Below are positions 35,199 to 42,616 of a stretch of 64,000 bases of DNA, piece after piece (the first letter of the stretch is position 1; each line of letters begins with the position of its first letter). Source of the stretch: Micromonospora ureilytica. GTDB lineage: Bacteria > Actinomycetota > Actinomycetes > Mycobacteriales > Micromonosporaceae. Made by a program: the position numbers and the translations under genes. The notes below the pieces were generated by a model that was given only the letters and a program-made list of their open reading frames with translations, had not been told where the DNA came from and ran no database searches. The stretch lies in assembly GCF_015751765.1 (NCBI RefSeq), contig NZ_JADOTX010000001.1, positions 5,208,001 through 5,272,000 of the forward strand. The letters are read 5' to 3'.

Positions 35199-35660
35199 AT
35201 GCTCAAGGGCTTCAAAGACTTCATCATGCGCGGCAACGTCGTCGACCTGGCGGTCGGCATCGTCATCGGCGCCGCGTTCACGGGCGTGGTCACCCAGCTC
35301 ACCAAGTCGTTCCTCGAACCACTGATCAAGGCAGTTGGCGGGGGCAGTGGCCTGTCGGCCGGGAGGTGGGAGATCACCAAGGGCAACTTCATGGACTGGG
35401 CGGGGTTCATCAACGCCCTGATCACCTTCCTGCTCACTGCGGCGGTGCTCTACTTCTTCGTGGTGTTCCCGATGAACAAGCTGGCCGAGCGGCGGCGTCG
35501 GGGCGAGGAGCCGCCGCCGGCGGCGCCGAGCGAGGAGGTCAAGCTGCTCACCGAGATCCGGGACGCCCTGGTCTCCGCCGGTCACACCACCCCGGGCCAG
35601 CAGCGCGGGGCGCTGGACGACGTGCTGGGCCGGCGTCCCGAGCCGCCGACGCAGCGCTGA
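35199..35660 (+). CDS. mscL: large-conductance mechanosensitive channel MscL
   Basis: A 153-aa channel: MLKGFKDFIMRGNVVDLAVG and the pore helix VIGAAFTGVVTQLTKS are diagnostic, followed by the second membrane helix (INALITFLLTAAVLYFFVVF) and the cytoplasmic helix with RRRRGEE and EEVKLLTEIRDAL. MscL opens on membrane stretch in hypo-osmotic shock. ATG 35199 follows GGGAG and yields the family N-terminus; an earlier GTG would add twelve unlikely residues. A perfect terminator follows. Confidence 0.97.
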   Translation: MLKGFKDFIMRGNVVDLAVGIVIGAAFTGVVTQLTKSFLEPLIKAVGGGSGLSAGRWEITKGNFMDWAGFINALITFLLTAAVLYFFVVFPMNKLAERRRRGEEPPPAAPSEEVKLLTEIRDALVSAGHTTPGQQRGALDDVLGRRPEPPTQR

Positions 35661-35678
35661 CCCGAACGGATGCACATC

Positions 35679-35705
35679 GGCCCCTGCGGGATTCCCGCAG
35701 GGGCC
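35679..35705 (+). terminator. rho-independent-type hairpin after mscL
   Basis: GGCCCCTGCGGG-ATT-CCCGCAGGGGCC forms a perfect 12-bp stem with a 3-nt loop, 18 bases after the mscL stop. No long U-run follows. Confidence 0.8.
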
Positions 35706-35713
35706 GCACCTTC

Positions 35714-35729
35714 TCGTACGTGTGTTCGA
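35714..35729. promoter_or_regulatory. LexA/SOS-box-like site
   Basis: TCGTACGTGTGTTCGA has the same half-sites (TCGTAC and GTTCGA, four-base spacer) as the site at 19993 and differs at one position from the consensus TCGAAC-N4-GTTCGA. It ends 12 bp before the start of the 83-aa gene, a position that would block transcription. Confidence 0.55.
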
Positions 35730-35741
35730 TAGAGTCCCGCC

Positions 35742-35993
35742 ATGGAGCAGCGAAAGCACTGGTGGAACGGGAAGTGGGGGCGGCTGGCCCGACGGGACGT
35801 CTTCCTGCGGGTGGACGCCGACCGGTGGCACGTCGAGCAGCGGGCCGGCGGTGCCGAGGGCATCTCCCGTTTCTACGAGTACGGCAGTGCGGACGAGGCC
35901 GAGGACACCGTCCGGGCGCTGCTCGACGGCCCGGACACCTGGCGGGAGCTGTCCCCCCGCCCGCCCGGCGGCTGGCCCCTCCCGAACAGCTGA
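35742..35993 (+). CDS. small hypothetical protein, putative SOS-regulated
   Basis: An 83-aa protein, MEQRKHWWNGKWGRLARRDV at the start, then an alternating beta-rich part (VFLRVDADRWHVEQRAGGA) and an acidic helix (SADEAEDTVRALLDGPDTW). It has no membrane segment or signal. No family name is recognised. The ATG at 35742 follows GTCCCGCC, a poor ribosome site, but the upstream SOS-box-like palindrome and codon bias support a real gene. The WW-rich basic N-terminus could bind nucleic acid; this is speculation. Confidence 0.75.
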   Translation: MEQRKHWWNGKWGRLARRDVFLRVDADRWHVEQRAGGAEGISRFYEYGSADEAEDTVRALLDGPDTWRELSPRPPGGWPLPNS

Positions 35994-36213
35994 GCGGGCC
36001 ACCGTTGCTCCGCCTCCCGGTGGCGGTACTGCTCTTTACGGTGATGACACTGAGACATATTGATGCCACACAATCATCACGCTCTCCGGACCCATCGCCT
36101 CGCGCCACCGCCGCTACCCATCGGCGAGCGGGCCAAGCGGCCCGCACCAGCGAAGCGGCGGTGCCTGCGAGCGACGGCGTTTAGCGGCGCGCCGGTCTGG
36201 GAACCGCAGCGGG

Positions 36214-36585
36214 ATGGACCAGCAGGACGAGCAGCAGGCGACCATCTCGCGGATCACCACCGGGATGCCGGTGATCGACTCAGCCGGCACCGAGGTCGGG
36301 ACCGTGGACCTCGTCCAGCGGGGTGACCCGAACGCGGTGACCGTCCAGACACCGACCGCCGACCCGGGCAGCAGTCTGGACGAGCTGATCGAGGCGACCG
36401 CGGTCGAGGAGCCGGACGTCCCGGCCGATCTGGCGGCGCGGCTGCTGCACAGCGGCTACCTGAAGGTCTCGACCGAGCTGACCCGCACGGGCGCGGTCTA
36501 CGTACCGGCCGACCGGATCGGATCGGTGGCCGACGGCCGGGTCCTCCTGGCCGTCGGTGTGGCCGACCTGCCGCCCGAGGAGTGA
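36214..36585 (+). CDS. DUF2171 / PRC-barrel-like hypothetical protein
   Basis: A 123-aa soluble acidic protein. The segment ITTGMPVIDSAGTEVGTVDL is a PRC-barrel/DUF2171-type beta unit, and a second beta segment YVPADRIGSVADGRVLL lies at the C-terminus, the two halves separated by a helical stretch rich in Glu and Pro. Such domains occur in stress-related and photosynthetic proteins and bind other proteins or ions. ATG 36214 follows a GGGA-like ribosome site. Convergent with the BenE-like gene, whose stop lies three bases away. The 220 bp before it show no gene. Confidence 0.75.
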   Translation: MDQQDEQQATISRITTGMPVIDSAGTEVGTVDLVQRGDPNAVTVQTPTADPGSSLDELIEATAVEEPDVPADLAARLLHSGYLKVSTELTRTGAVYVPADRIGSVADGRVLLAVGVADLPPEE

Positions 36586-36587
36586 CT

Positions 36588-37811
36588 TCACCGCCCTTCC
36601 CGCCCGGCGGGGACGGGCTGGTCCGGCATGGCGGGAGCGGGCTGGTCCGGCGCGGCGGGTTGGCGGCGGTGGAAGAGCAGCAGCATCAGGCAGCCCGCGA
36701 CCAGGCCCCAGAACGCGCCGCCCACGCCGATCAGCGTCACCCCGGACGCGGTCACCACGAAGGTGACCACGGCGGCTTCGCGGGTCGCCGGGTCGGTCAC
36801 CGCCGAGGCGAGCGCGGTGGCCAGTGCGCCCAGTAGCGCCAGCCCGGCGACCGCCTCGATGAGGATCGGTGGGGCGACCGCGACAAGTGTGGTGGCCACG
36901 CCGGCGCCCAGACCGAGCACTGCCAGTCCAGCGCCGGCGGTGACCGAGGCGATCCATCGGCGCTCCGGGTCGGGGTGCGCGTCGGGGCCGGCGGCCAGCG
37001 CGGCGGTGATCGCCGCGAGGTTCACCGCGTGCCCGCCGGCCGGGGCGGCGAGCAGGCTGGCCAGGCCGGTGGTCCGCAGCGCGGCGCCGAACGGCGGCCG
37101 GTAGCCGTAGCCGACAAGCACCGCCATGCCGGGTACGTTCTGCGCGGCCATGGTGACCAGGAACAGCGGCAGGGCCAGTCCGACAAGTGCGGACGCGTTC
37201 CAGGCCGGCGCGGTCAGCGTGATCGACGGGATCAGCGCGGCGCCGGTCAGGCCGGCCGGCGGTGCGGTCAGTGCGATCGCCGCCACAGCCACCACCAGCG
37301 CACCGGGCACCGCCCAGCGGCGGGCGAACCGGTGCAGCAGCAGCCAGCCGACCACCACCGGCCCGGCCACCATCGGCAGTTCGACAAGCGCGCGGACCGG
37401 GGCGGTGCACAGCGGCAGCAGCACCCCGGCGAGCATCGCGCCGGCCACCGGCTTGGGGATGGCGGCCACCGCGCGGCCCAGTGGCGGGAACAGTCCGGCC
37501 GCGACGATCAGCGCGCCGGAGACGAGGAAGGCGCCCACCGCCACCCGCCATCCGCCCGGTGGCGGCCCGGTAGCCACCAGCAGCGCCGCGCCCGGCGTGG
37601 ACCAGGCCGCGCTCATCGGTATCCGGTACCGCCAGCCCAGCCAGGCGGCGACGAGCCCGCTCGCCACGCAGAGCGCGAGCAGGCCGGAGGCGGCCTGTGC
37701 GTCCGACGCGCCCGCCGCTCGGAGCCCGGCCAGCACGACGGTGAACGAGCTGGCGAAGCCCACAAGCGCCGTCACCACACCCGCCAGCACCGGTTGTACG
37801 CGTCCGGCCAC
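36588..37811 (-). CDS. BenE-family benzoate/H+ symporter-like transporter
   Basis: A 407-aa membrane protein with about twelve segments. FASSFTVVLAGLRAAGASDAQ, RYRIPMSAAWSTPGAALL, and GGHAVNLAAITAALAAGPDAH are BenE family blocks. Members import benzoate or related aromatic acids with protons. GTG 37811 follows GGGAGGG. It is divergent from an XRE-cupin regulator, with a perfect palindrome between. No aromatic catabolic genes are in the window, so the physiological substrate is uncertain. Confidence 0.92.
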   Translation of the reverse strand: MAGRVQPVLAGVVTALVGFASSFTVVLAGLRAAGASDAQAASGLLALCVASGLVAAWLGWRYRIPMSAAWSTPGAALLVATGPPPGGWRVAVGAFLVSGALIVAAGLFPPLGRAVAAIPKPVAGAMLAGVLLPLCTAPVRALVELPMVAGPVVVGWLLLHRFARRWAVPGALVVAVAAIALTAPPAGLTGAALIPSITLTAPAWNASALVGLALPLFLVTMAAQNVPGMAVLVGYGYRPPFGAALRTTGLASLLAAPAGGHAVNLAAITAALAAGPDAHPDPERRWIASVTAGAGLAVLGLGAGVATTLVAVAPPILIEAVAGLALLGALATALASAVTDPATREAAVVTFVVTASGVTLIGVGGAFWGLVAGCLMLLLFHRRQPAAPDQPAPAMPDQPVPAGREGR

Positions 37812-37826
37812 TCCACCCTCCCGACT

Positions 37827-37842
37827 GTTCCGTTTACGGAAC
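37827..37842. promoter_or_regulatory. operator between benE-like and XRE-cupin genes
   Basis: GTTCCGTTTACGGAAC is a perfect 7-2-7 palindrome midway between the two divergent starts (15 bp from one, 24 bp from the other). It is the likely site for the XRE-cupin regulator and could control both genes. Confidence 0.65.
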
Positions 37843-37866
37843 GGCAGCGTGTAGCACGATAGCCGG

Positions 37867-38427
37867 GTGCCGCACCCACCACCAGAGCAGCGCCCGGGCC
37901 TCGACGTGGATCCCGCCGTCGTCGGCCGCCGGGTCCGTGCACTGCGCGAGGAGCAGGGGATCTCGCTGTCCACACTCGCCCGGCTCGCCGGCGTCGGAAA
38001 GGCCACCCTCTCCGGCCTGGAGAACGGCACCCGCAACCCGACCCTGGAGACGCTCTGGGCGGTCACCGCGCAGCTCGGCGTACCGCTGACGGCAGTGCTG
38101 GCGGAACCGGCCGCCGGCCCGACCGTGCATGGCGCCGCGGTCACCGCCACCCTGCTGGAGGTGTTCACCGACACCGACGCGACCTACGAGCTGTACCGGA
38201 TGCGGGTCGCGCCCGGCCCCGGGCAGCTCTCCCCTGCCCACCCGCCCGGGGTCACCGAGCACGTCACCGTCTTCGCCGGGGTGCTGCGCGCCGGACCGGC
38301 CGACGCACCGCTGACCGCCTCGGCCGGCGGTCACCTCCGCTGGGTGTCGGACGTGCCACACAGCTACGCGGCGGTGGGTGACGAGGAGGTCGCCGCAAGC
38401 CTGCTACTGCGCTATCCGCGCCGCTGA
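37867..38427 (+). CDS. XRE-family regulator with cupin domain
   Basis: A 186-aa regulator: HTH_3 domain (VRALREEQGISLSTLARLAG, VGKATLSGLENGTRNPTLET) and a C-terminal cupin (AHPPGVTEHVTVFAGVLRAG, WVSDVPHSYAAVG), the usual ligand-binding plan of this group. GTG 37867 is used. The pairing of an XRE-cupin gene with a divergent BenE transporter is common in actinobacteria, so it probably regulates import of an aromatic acid. Confidence 0.9.
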   Translation: MPHPPPEQRPGLDVDPAVVGRRVRALREEQGISLSTLARLAGVGKATLSGLENGTRNPTLETLWAVTAQLGVPLTAVLAEPAAGPTVHGAAVTATLLEVFTDTDATYELYRMRVAPGPGQLSPAHPPGVTEHVTVFAGVLRAGPADAPLTASAGGHLRWVSDVPHSYAAVGDEEVAASLLLRYPRR

Positions 38428-38512
38428 GGCCCCGCCGATCGGGCACGGACCGTCGCGCCGGTCGACGAAAATCGCAATCATTTCTCGACCTAGGTAGGAG
38501 GCGTAGAGACGA

Positions 38513-39262
38513 ATGCGGGTTGTTCTTGGCAAGCTTGACCCCATGACGCTGATCCTCCGCTCGGTCATCCTCAACGACATCGGCTTGGTGCGCACCAACA
38601 ACGAGGACTCCGCCCTCGCCGGTGACCGCCTGATCGCCGTCGCCGACGGCATGGGTGGGCTGCCTGCGGGCGAGGTGGCGAGCGAGATCGTGATCCGGAT
38701 CCTGGACGAGCTGGCTCCGCCCACCGACCCCGACGGTGCCGCCGACGCACTGCGTGCCGTGGTCAGCACCGCCAACCAGCGCATCCACGCCGCGATCACC
38801 GTCGACCCGAGCCGGGACGGCATGGGTACGACGCTCACAGCGGCGCTGCTGGCCGGGGAGACGCTGGTGCTGGCCCAGGTGGGCGACTCCCGCTGCTACC
38901 TGCTGCGCGACGGGGAGCTGACCCAGCTCACCCGGGACGACACGTTCGTGCAGGCGCTTGTCGACCAGGGCACCCTCTCTCCCGAGCAGGCCCGCCACCA
39001 CCCGCAGCGGTCCCTGGTGACCCGGGCCGTGCAGGGCGCCGACACCCCACCCGCGGTCGGTGTGCTCACAGTGGTCCCCGGCGACCGGCTGTTGCTGTGC
39101 AGCGACGGGCTCTCCGACTACGTCGAGGACGAGGCCATCGCGGCGGCCCTGGGCATGTACGCCGACCGTCAGCAGTGCGGTGAGCAGTTGGTGAAGCTGG
39201 CCCACCACGCCGGCGCACCGGACAACGTCACAGTCGTGGTCTCCGACGTCGTCGCCCGCTGA
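38513..39262 (+). CDS. PP2C-family serine/threonine phosphatase
   Basis: A 249-aa (or 239-aa) PP2C of the PstP/PrpC type: GLVRTNNEDS, AVADGMGGLPAGEVAS, GMGTTLTAALL, VGDSRCYLLRDG, LLCSDGLSDYV and APDNVTVVVSD supply the metal-binding aspartates in order. ATG 38513 follows TAGGAGG with an 11-base gap; ATG 38543 (MTLILRSV) gives a more typical family start and is a real alternative. It has no membrane anchor. It would oppose Hanks-type kinases, none of which are nearby. Confidence 0.92.
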   Translation: MRVVLGKLDPMTLILRSVILNDIGLVRTNNEDSALAGDRLIAVADGMGGLPAGEVASEIVIRILDELAPPTDPDGAADALRAVVSTANQRIHAAITVDPSRDGMGTTLTAALLAGETLVLAQVGDSRCYLLRDGELTQLTRDDTFVQALVDQGTLSPEQARHHPQRSLVTRAVQGADTPPAVGVLTVVPGDRLLLCSDGLSDYVEDEAIAAALGMYADRQQCGEQLVKLAHHAGAPDNVTVVVSDVVAR

Positions 39263-39287
39263 CCCGTACGGCTCACTCGGCGGCTCA

Positions 39288-39325
39288 CCCGAACCTACTG
39301 GTTCGGGTTCCGCTGCCCCAGTAGG
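39288..39325. terminator. nested inverted repeats between PP2C and padR
   Basis: CCCGAACCTACTGGTTCGGG (39288-39307) forms an 8-bp stem with a 4-base loop, 26 bases after the PP2C stop. The CCTACTG at 39294-39300 can pair instead with CAGTAGG at 39319-39325. It may be the PP2C terminator, a PadR operator, or two alternative structures. Confidence 0.45.
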
Positions 39326-39364
39326 TGGTTGTGCCATCTAGCTTGCGTCGCTACTGTCCCTCGG

Positions 39365-39703
39365 GTGGATTCCGACCGGCGCGGGCAGTGGCTGCGGGGG
39401 GTGCTCGACATCTGCGTCCTGGCCCTGCTGTCCGAAGGCGAGTCCTACGGCTATCAGCTGGCCCAGGCGCTCGACGCGGGAGGTGTCGGGCCGATCCAGG
39501 GCGGCACGCTCTACCCCGTGCTGCTGCGCCTGCAGAAGACCGGCCTGGTGACCGCACAGTGGCGGGAGGGCAGCGCCGGGCCGGCCCGCAAGTACTACCG
39601 GCTCACCGACGACGGGTACGAGGCGCTCCGCGCCGGCGGCAGCGCCTGGCTCACCTTCGTCCGGCCGGTGAACGACATCGTCACGAAGGGGGTCACCCGG
39701 TGA
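39365..39703 (+). CDS. PadR-family transcriptional regulator
   Basis: A 112-aa minimal PadR protein: LRGVLDICVLALLSEGESYG, YQLAQALDA, GTLYPVLLRLQKTGLV and KYYRLTDDGYEAL, with the wing residues intact and only a short C-terminal helix. GTG 39365 is chosen, giving the usual start about ten residues before the first helix. Its stop overlaps the start of the ATPase gene (GTGA). It is the first gene of a PadR / HAAS-ATPase / permease operon and is the likely repressor of it. Confidence 0.92.
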   Translation: MDSDRRGQWLRGVLDICVLALLSEGESYGYQLAQALDAGGVGPIQGGTLYPVLLRLQKTGLVTAQWREGSAGPARKYYRLTDDGYEALRAGGSAWLTFVRPVNDIVTKGVTR

Positions 39704-40545
39704 ACGCCGACGATTGGCTGCGTACGCTCACGGCCGAGTTGCACCAGCGCCGGGTCGCGGCGGACGCCGCGCGGCACGTGGTCGCCGAGGCCGCCACGCA
39801 CCTGCGCGAGGGGGGCGGCGACCCCTGGGTCGTCTTCGGCCCACCCCAGCAGTACGCGGGCGCGGTCGTGGAGAGCATCGGTACCGCACCCGGACCGCGC
39901 CCCGGGGCGGTCCGGCTGCACGCGGCGGGCATCACCAAGAAGTACGGACGGCGAACCGTGCTGCGCGACGCCACGCTGACCGTCCGGGCCGGACAGATCG
40001 CCGCCGTCGTCGGCGCGAATGGCTGCGGCAAGAGCACCTTCCTACGGATCTGCGCCGGGCTGATGTCACCGGACGCCGGTGCGGTGACCGTGTCCGGGCG
40101 GCTCGGCTACTGCCCACAGTCCGGCGGCACCGCCGACTTCCTGCTCGCCGACGAGCACTTCGTGCTGGTCGGCGCGGGTCAGGGCGTGGCCCGAGGCCCG
40201 GCCCGCCGCGCCGGTCGGGCGGCTGCTCGCCAGCTCGGTTGGGAGGCGGGCGGGGACGTGCAGGCCCGCCACCTGTCCGGCGGCACCCGACAGAAGCTCA
40301 ACCTGACCATGTCCACGCTCAGCGCCCCCGACGTTCTGCTGCTCGACGAGCCGTACCAGGGCTTCGACCAGGGCACGTACGTCAACTTCTGGGACCAGCT
40401 CAGCAGGTTGCGCGACGCCGGCACGGCCATCGTCGTGGTGACCCACCTGCTCAACCAACTCGACCGGGTGGACATCGTGCTCGACCTGACCCCGGCACGC
40501 GAGACCGGGTGGCAGGCGCCCGGCATCCAGGGAGGTCGCCCGTGA
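39700..40545 (+). CDS. ABC ATPase with N-terminal HAAS-like domain
   Basis: A 281-aa protein. The first ~60 residues (ADDWLRTLTAELHQRRVAAD, HVVAEAATHLREGGGDPWVV, FGPPQQYA) resemble the HAAS/DUF1700 signalling domain that usually stands alone next to PadR. From about residue 70 it is an ABC ATPase: GANGCGKST, LSGGTRQKLN, VLLLDEPYQGFD and VVVTHLLNQL. The spacing between Walker A and signature is shorter than normal and the Q-loop region (YCPQSGG) is compact. GTGA overlaps join it to padR and to the permease gene. Confidence 0.88.
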   Translation: MNADDWLRTLTAELHQRRVAADAARHVVAEAATHLREGGGDPWVVFGPPQQYAGAVVESIGTAPGPRPGAVRLHAAGITKKYGRRTVLRDATLTVRAGQIAAVVGANGCGKSTFLRICAGLMSPDAGAVTVSGRLGYCPQSGGTADFLLADEHFVLVGAGQGVARGPARRAGRAAARQLGWEAGGDVQARHLSGGTRQKLNLTMSTLSAPDVLLLDEPYQGFDQGTYVNFWDQLSRLRDAGTAIVVVTHLLNQLDRVDIVLDLTPARETGWQAPGIQGGRP

Positions 40546-41234
40546 ACCGGCTCGTCACCGTCGCCGAGATGACAGTGCGGGAGTTGCTGCGGCGTCGGGG
40601 CGTACTCCTGCTGTTGTTGTTGATGCCGTTGACCTTCTACCTGATTCGGCGGGACGCCTACCTCGGGCAGTCGGTTCGCTCGCTGCTGCTCGGCGTGGGC
40701 TGGGCGGTGAGCACCGCCGCGCTGTTCGCCACGACCGCGGCGCGCGAGTTGGAGCCGAGGCTGCGGCTGGCCGGCTACCGCCCACACCACCTCTATCTCG
40801 GCCGGATGCTCGGCCTGTGGACGGTGGGCCTGGTCATCTCCGTACCGTTCTTCCTGCTCCCTATGATCGACGGCGCGGACCTGCGGTACGGCGGCCTGGC
40901 GGCGGCGCTGCTCTGTTCCGTCGCGGTGGCGGCTCCGTTCGGGATGCTGATCGGTGCGCTGCTGCCCCGCGAGTTGGAGGGCACGCTGCTGCTTCTCACA
41001 GTGGTGACGGTGCAGATGCTGATCGACCCGGCCGGGTCCGGGGCGAGGCTGACGCCGTTCTGGTCGAGCCGGGAGATCGCCACCTGGACTGTCGACAACA
41101 CCGACCAGGGCTACCTCTCCCGTGGCCTGCTGCACGGTCTCGTCGTCACCGCCCTGCTGGCCGTGGGCGTGGCCGCGGTGGCCAGCGTCCGACTACGCCG
41201 TCGCCGGCACCTGCGGCACCTGCCGGTCGGCTGA
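40542..41234 (+). CDS. ABC transporter permease
   Basis: A 230-aa ABC-2-like membrane protein with six hydrophobic segments (RGVLLLLLLMPLTFYLI; SVRSLLLGVGWAVSTAALFA; LGLWTVGLVISVPFFLL; AALLCSVAVAAPFGMLIGAL; TLLLLTVVTVQMLI; VVTALLAVGVAAVASV). It has a coupling stretch RELEPRLRLAGYRPHHLYLG. GTG 40542 overlaps the ATPase stop and follows GGAGG. With the ATPase it forms an exporter of unknown substrate. Short GGCTGACCG repeats follow the stop at about 41232-41260. Confidence 0.9.
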   Translation: MNRLVTVAEMTVRELLRRRGVLLLLLLMPLTFYLIRRDAYLGQSVRSLLLGVGWAVSTAALFATTAARELEPRLRLAGYRPHHLYLGRMLGLWTVGLVISVPFFLLPMIDGADLRYGGLAAALLCSVAVAAPFGMLIGALLPRELEGTLLLLTVVTVQMLIDPAGSGARLTPFWSSREIATWTVDNTDQGYLSRGLLHGLVVTALLAVGVAAVASVRLRRRRHLRHLPVG

Positions 41235-41325
41235 CCGCCGGCTGACCGTCGGCTGACCGTCGGCCGGCGTCCCGGATCGGGCGAATCCGGTTGCTGCCAC
41301 CCGCGCGGCGGGTTGAGATGGGCGA

Positions 41326-42516
41326 ATGACCATCCGCCGGGTGACCGACGACGACCGTCTCACCACCAGCTTCCCGCTGGCCGCGTACGCCTTCGAGTCC
41401 TCGCCGCTCAGTGCCGCGCGGACCGCCGAGTTCCGCGACTACCTGCCCTACAACCAGGGCAACCGGACGCTGATCGTCGAGGAGGACGGCACCACGTTGG
41501 CCGCCGCCTCGGCCATTCCGATGCGACAGAACCTGCGCGGGGTGGTGCTGCCGATGGCCGGTGTCGCCGGGGTGGCGACCCATCCGCTGGCCCGCCGGCA
41601 GGGGCACGTCCGGACGTTGCTGCACCAACTCCTCGACGAGATGCGCGACGAGGGCCACCTGCTCAGCGCGCTCTATCCGTTCCGGCCCAGCTTCTACGCC
41701 CGGTTCGGCTACGTCGGGCTGCCCAAGCCCCGCCGGGTCACCTTCACGCCGGCCAACCTGGGCTCGCTGCTGCGGGTGGACCTGCCCGGCGAGGTGGGCT
41801 GGGAACGCATCGCCGCCGGCTATCCGGCATGGCGGGCGTTCACCGAGCGCAACCTCCAGGAGCGACACGGCTTCGCGATCTTCCCCGACCACCGTGCGGT
41901 CGGGATGCGCGACCGTGACGAGTACTGGCTGCTCACCGCCCGGGTGGCCGGGGAGGTCACCGGCGCGGTGACGTACCGGATCGACGAGCACGGCGGCACG
42001 CTGCACGGCAACGAGTTGCTGGTCACCGACCCGCTCGCGCGGACGCTGCTGTTGCAGTTCTTCGCCCGGCACGTCGACCAGATCGAGCGGGTCACCGTCC
42101 AGGTTCCACCCGACGAGTTGCCCGAGCTGTGGCTGACGGATCTGGACGTGCACGTCGAGGCCCGCACGGCCGTGCCGGGTTCGTCCGCGCCGATGGCCCG
42201 GCTGCTGTCGCTGGACGCGTTGAGCGGGCTGCCCGCCGGCCCGGGTCGGGTGCGGATCGAGCTGACCGGGGACCGCTGGCTGGCCGGCACCCACCTGCTC
42301 GACGGCACGACCGGCGCGCTGGAACTGGTCGACGACACCACCGGTCGCGCCCCGACCGCCACGCTCACCGCCGCCGGGCTCTCCGCCCTCGCGTACGGGG
42401 TGCTGGACCCGGCCGAGCTGCCGCTACGCGGTCTGGGTGAGGTGCCGGTGGACGCCGCCACGGAGCTGCGCGGCCTCTTCCCCCGCCGGGTGCCGTACCT
42501 CTTCGCCGACTTCTGA
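41326..42516 (+). CDS. Eis-like GNAT N-acetyltransferase
   Basis: A 396-aa protein with the Eis architecture: an N-terminal GNAT domain (AGVAGVATHPLARRQGHVRT, the acetyl-CoA P-loop V-x-x-x-x-R-R-x-G), a second GNAT fold in the middle, and a C-terminal SCP2-like domain ending at the free carboxylate (RRVPYLFADF), as in Mycobacterium Eis where the C-terminus takes part in catalysis. YPFRPSFYARFGYVGLPKPR is a diagnostic block. Eis enzymes acetylate amines including aminoglycosides and peptides. Native substrate unknown. Confidence 0.93.
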   Translation: MTIRRVTDDDRLTTSFPLAAYAFESSPLSAARTAEFRDYLPYNQGNRTLIVEEDGTTLAAASAIPMRQNLRGVVLPMAGVAGVATHPLARRQGHVRTLLHQLLDEMRDEGHLLSALYPFRPSFYARFGYVGLPKPRRVTFTPANLGSLLRVDLPGEVGWERIAAGYPAWRAFTERNLQERHGFAIFPDHRAVGMRDRDEYWLLTARVAGEVTGAVTYRIDEHGGTLHGNELLVTDPLARTLLLQFFARHVDQIERVTVQVPPDELPELWLTDLDVHVEARTAVPGSSAPMARLLSLDALSGLPAGPGRVRIELTGDRWLAGTHLLDGTTGALELVDDTTGRAPTATLTAAGLSALAYGVLDPAELPLRGLGEVPVDAATELRGLFPRRVPYLFADF

Positions 42517-42616
42517 ACGCGGTTTGCCGCCCGCCCGAGGTGGCTTAGCTGCGCATTAAACCGGCTCGGCGGATTCGTCGCGACGCCGTCGTGGCTCCTA
42601 GCATCAGGGGGTGCGC

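Noticed and set aside
36060..36326. 88-codon ORF before the DUF2171-like gene
   Set aside because: Overlaps the better-supported gene in another frame and has Arg/Ala/His-rich shadow composition.
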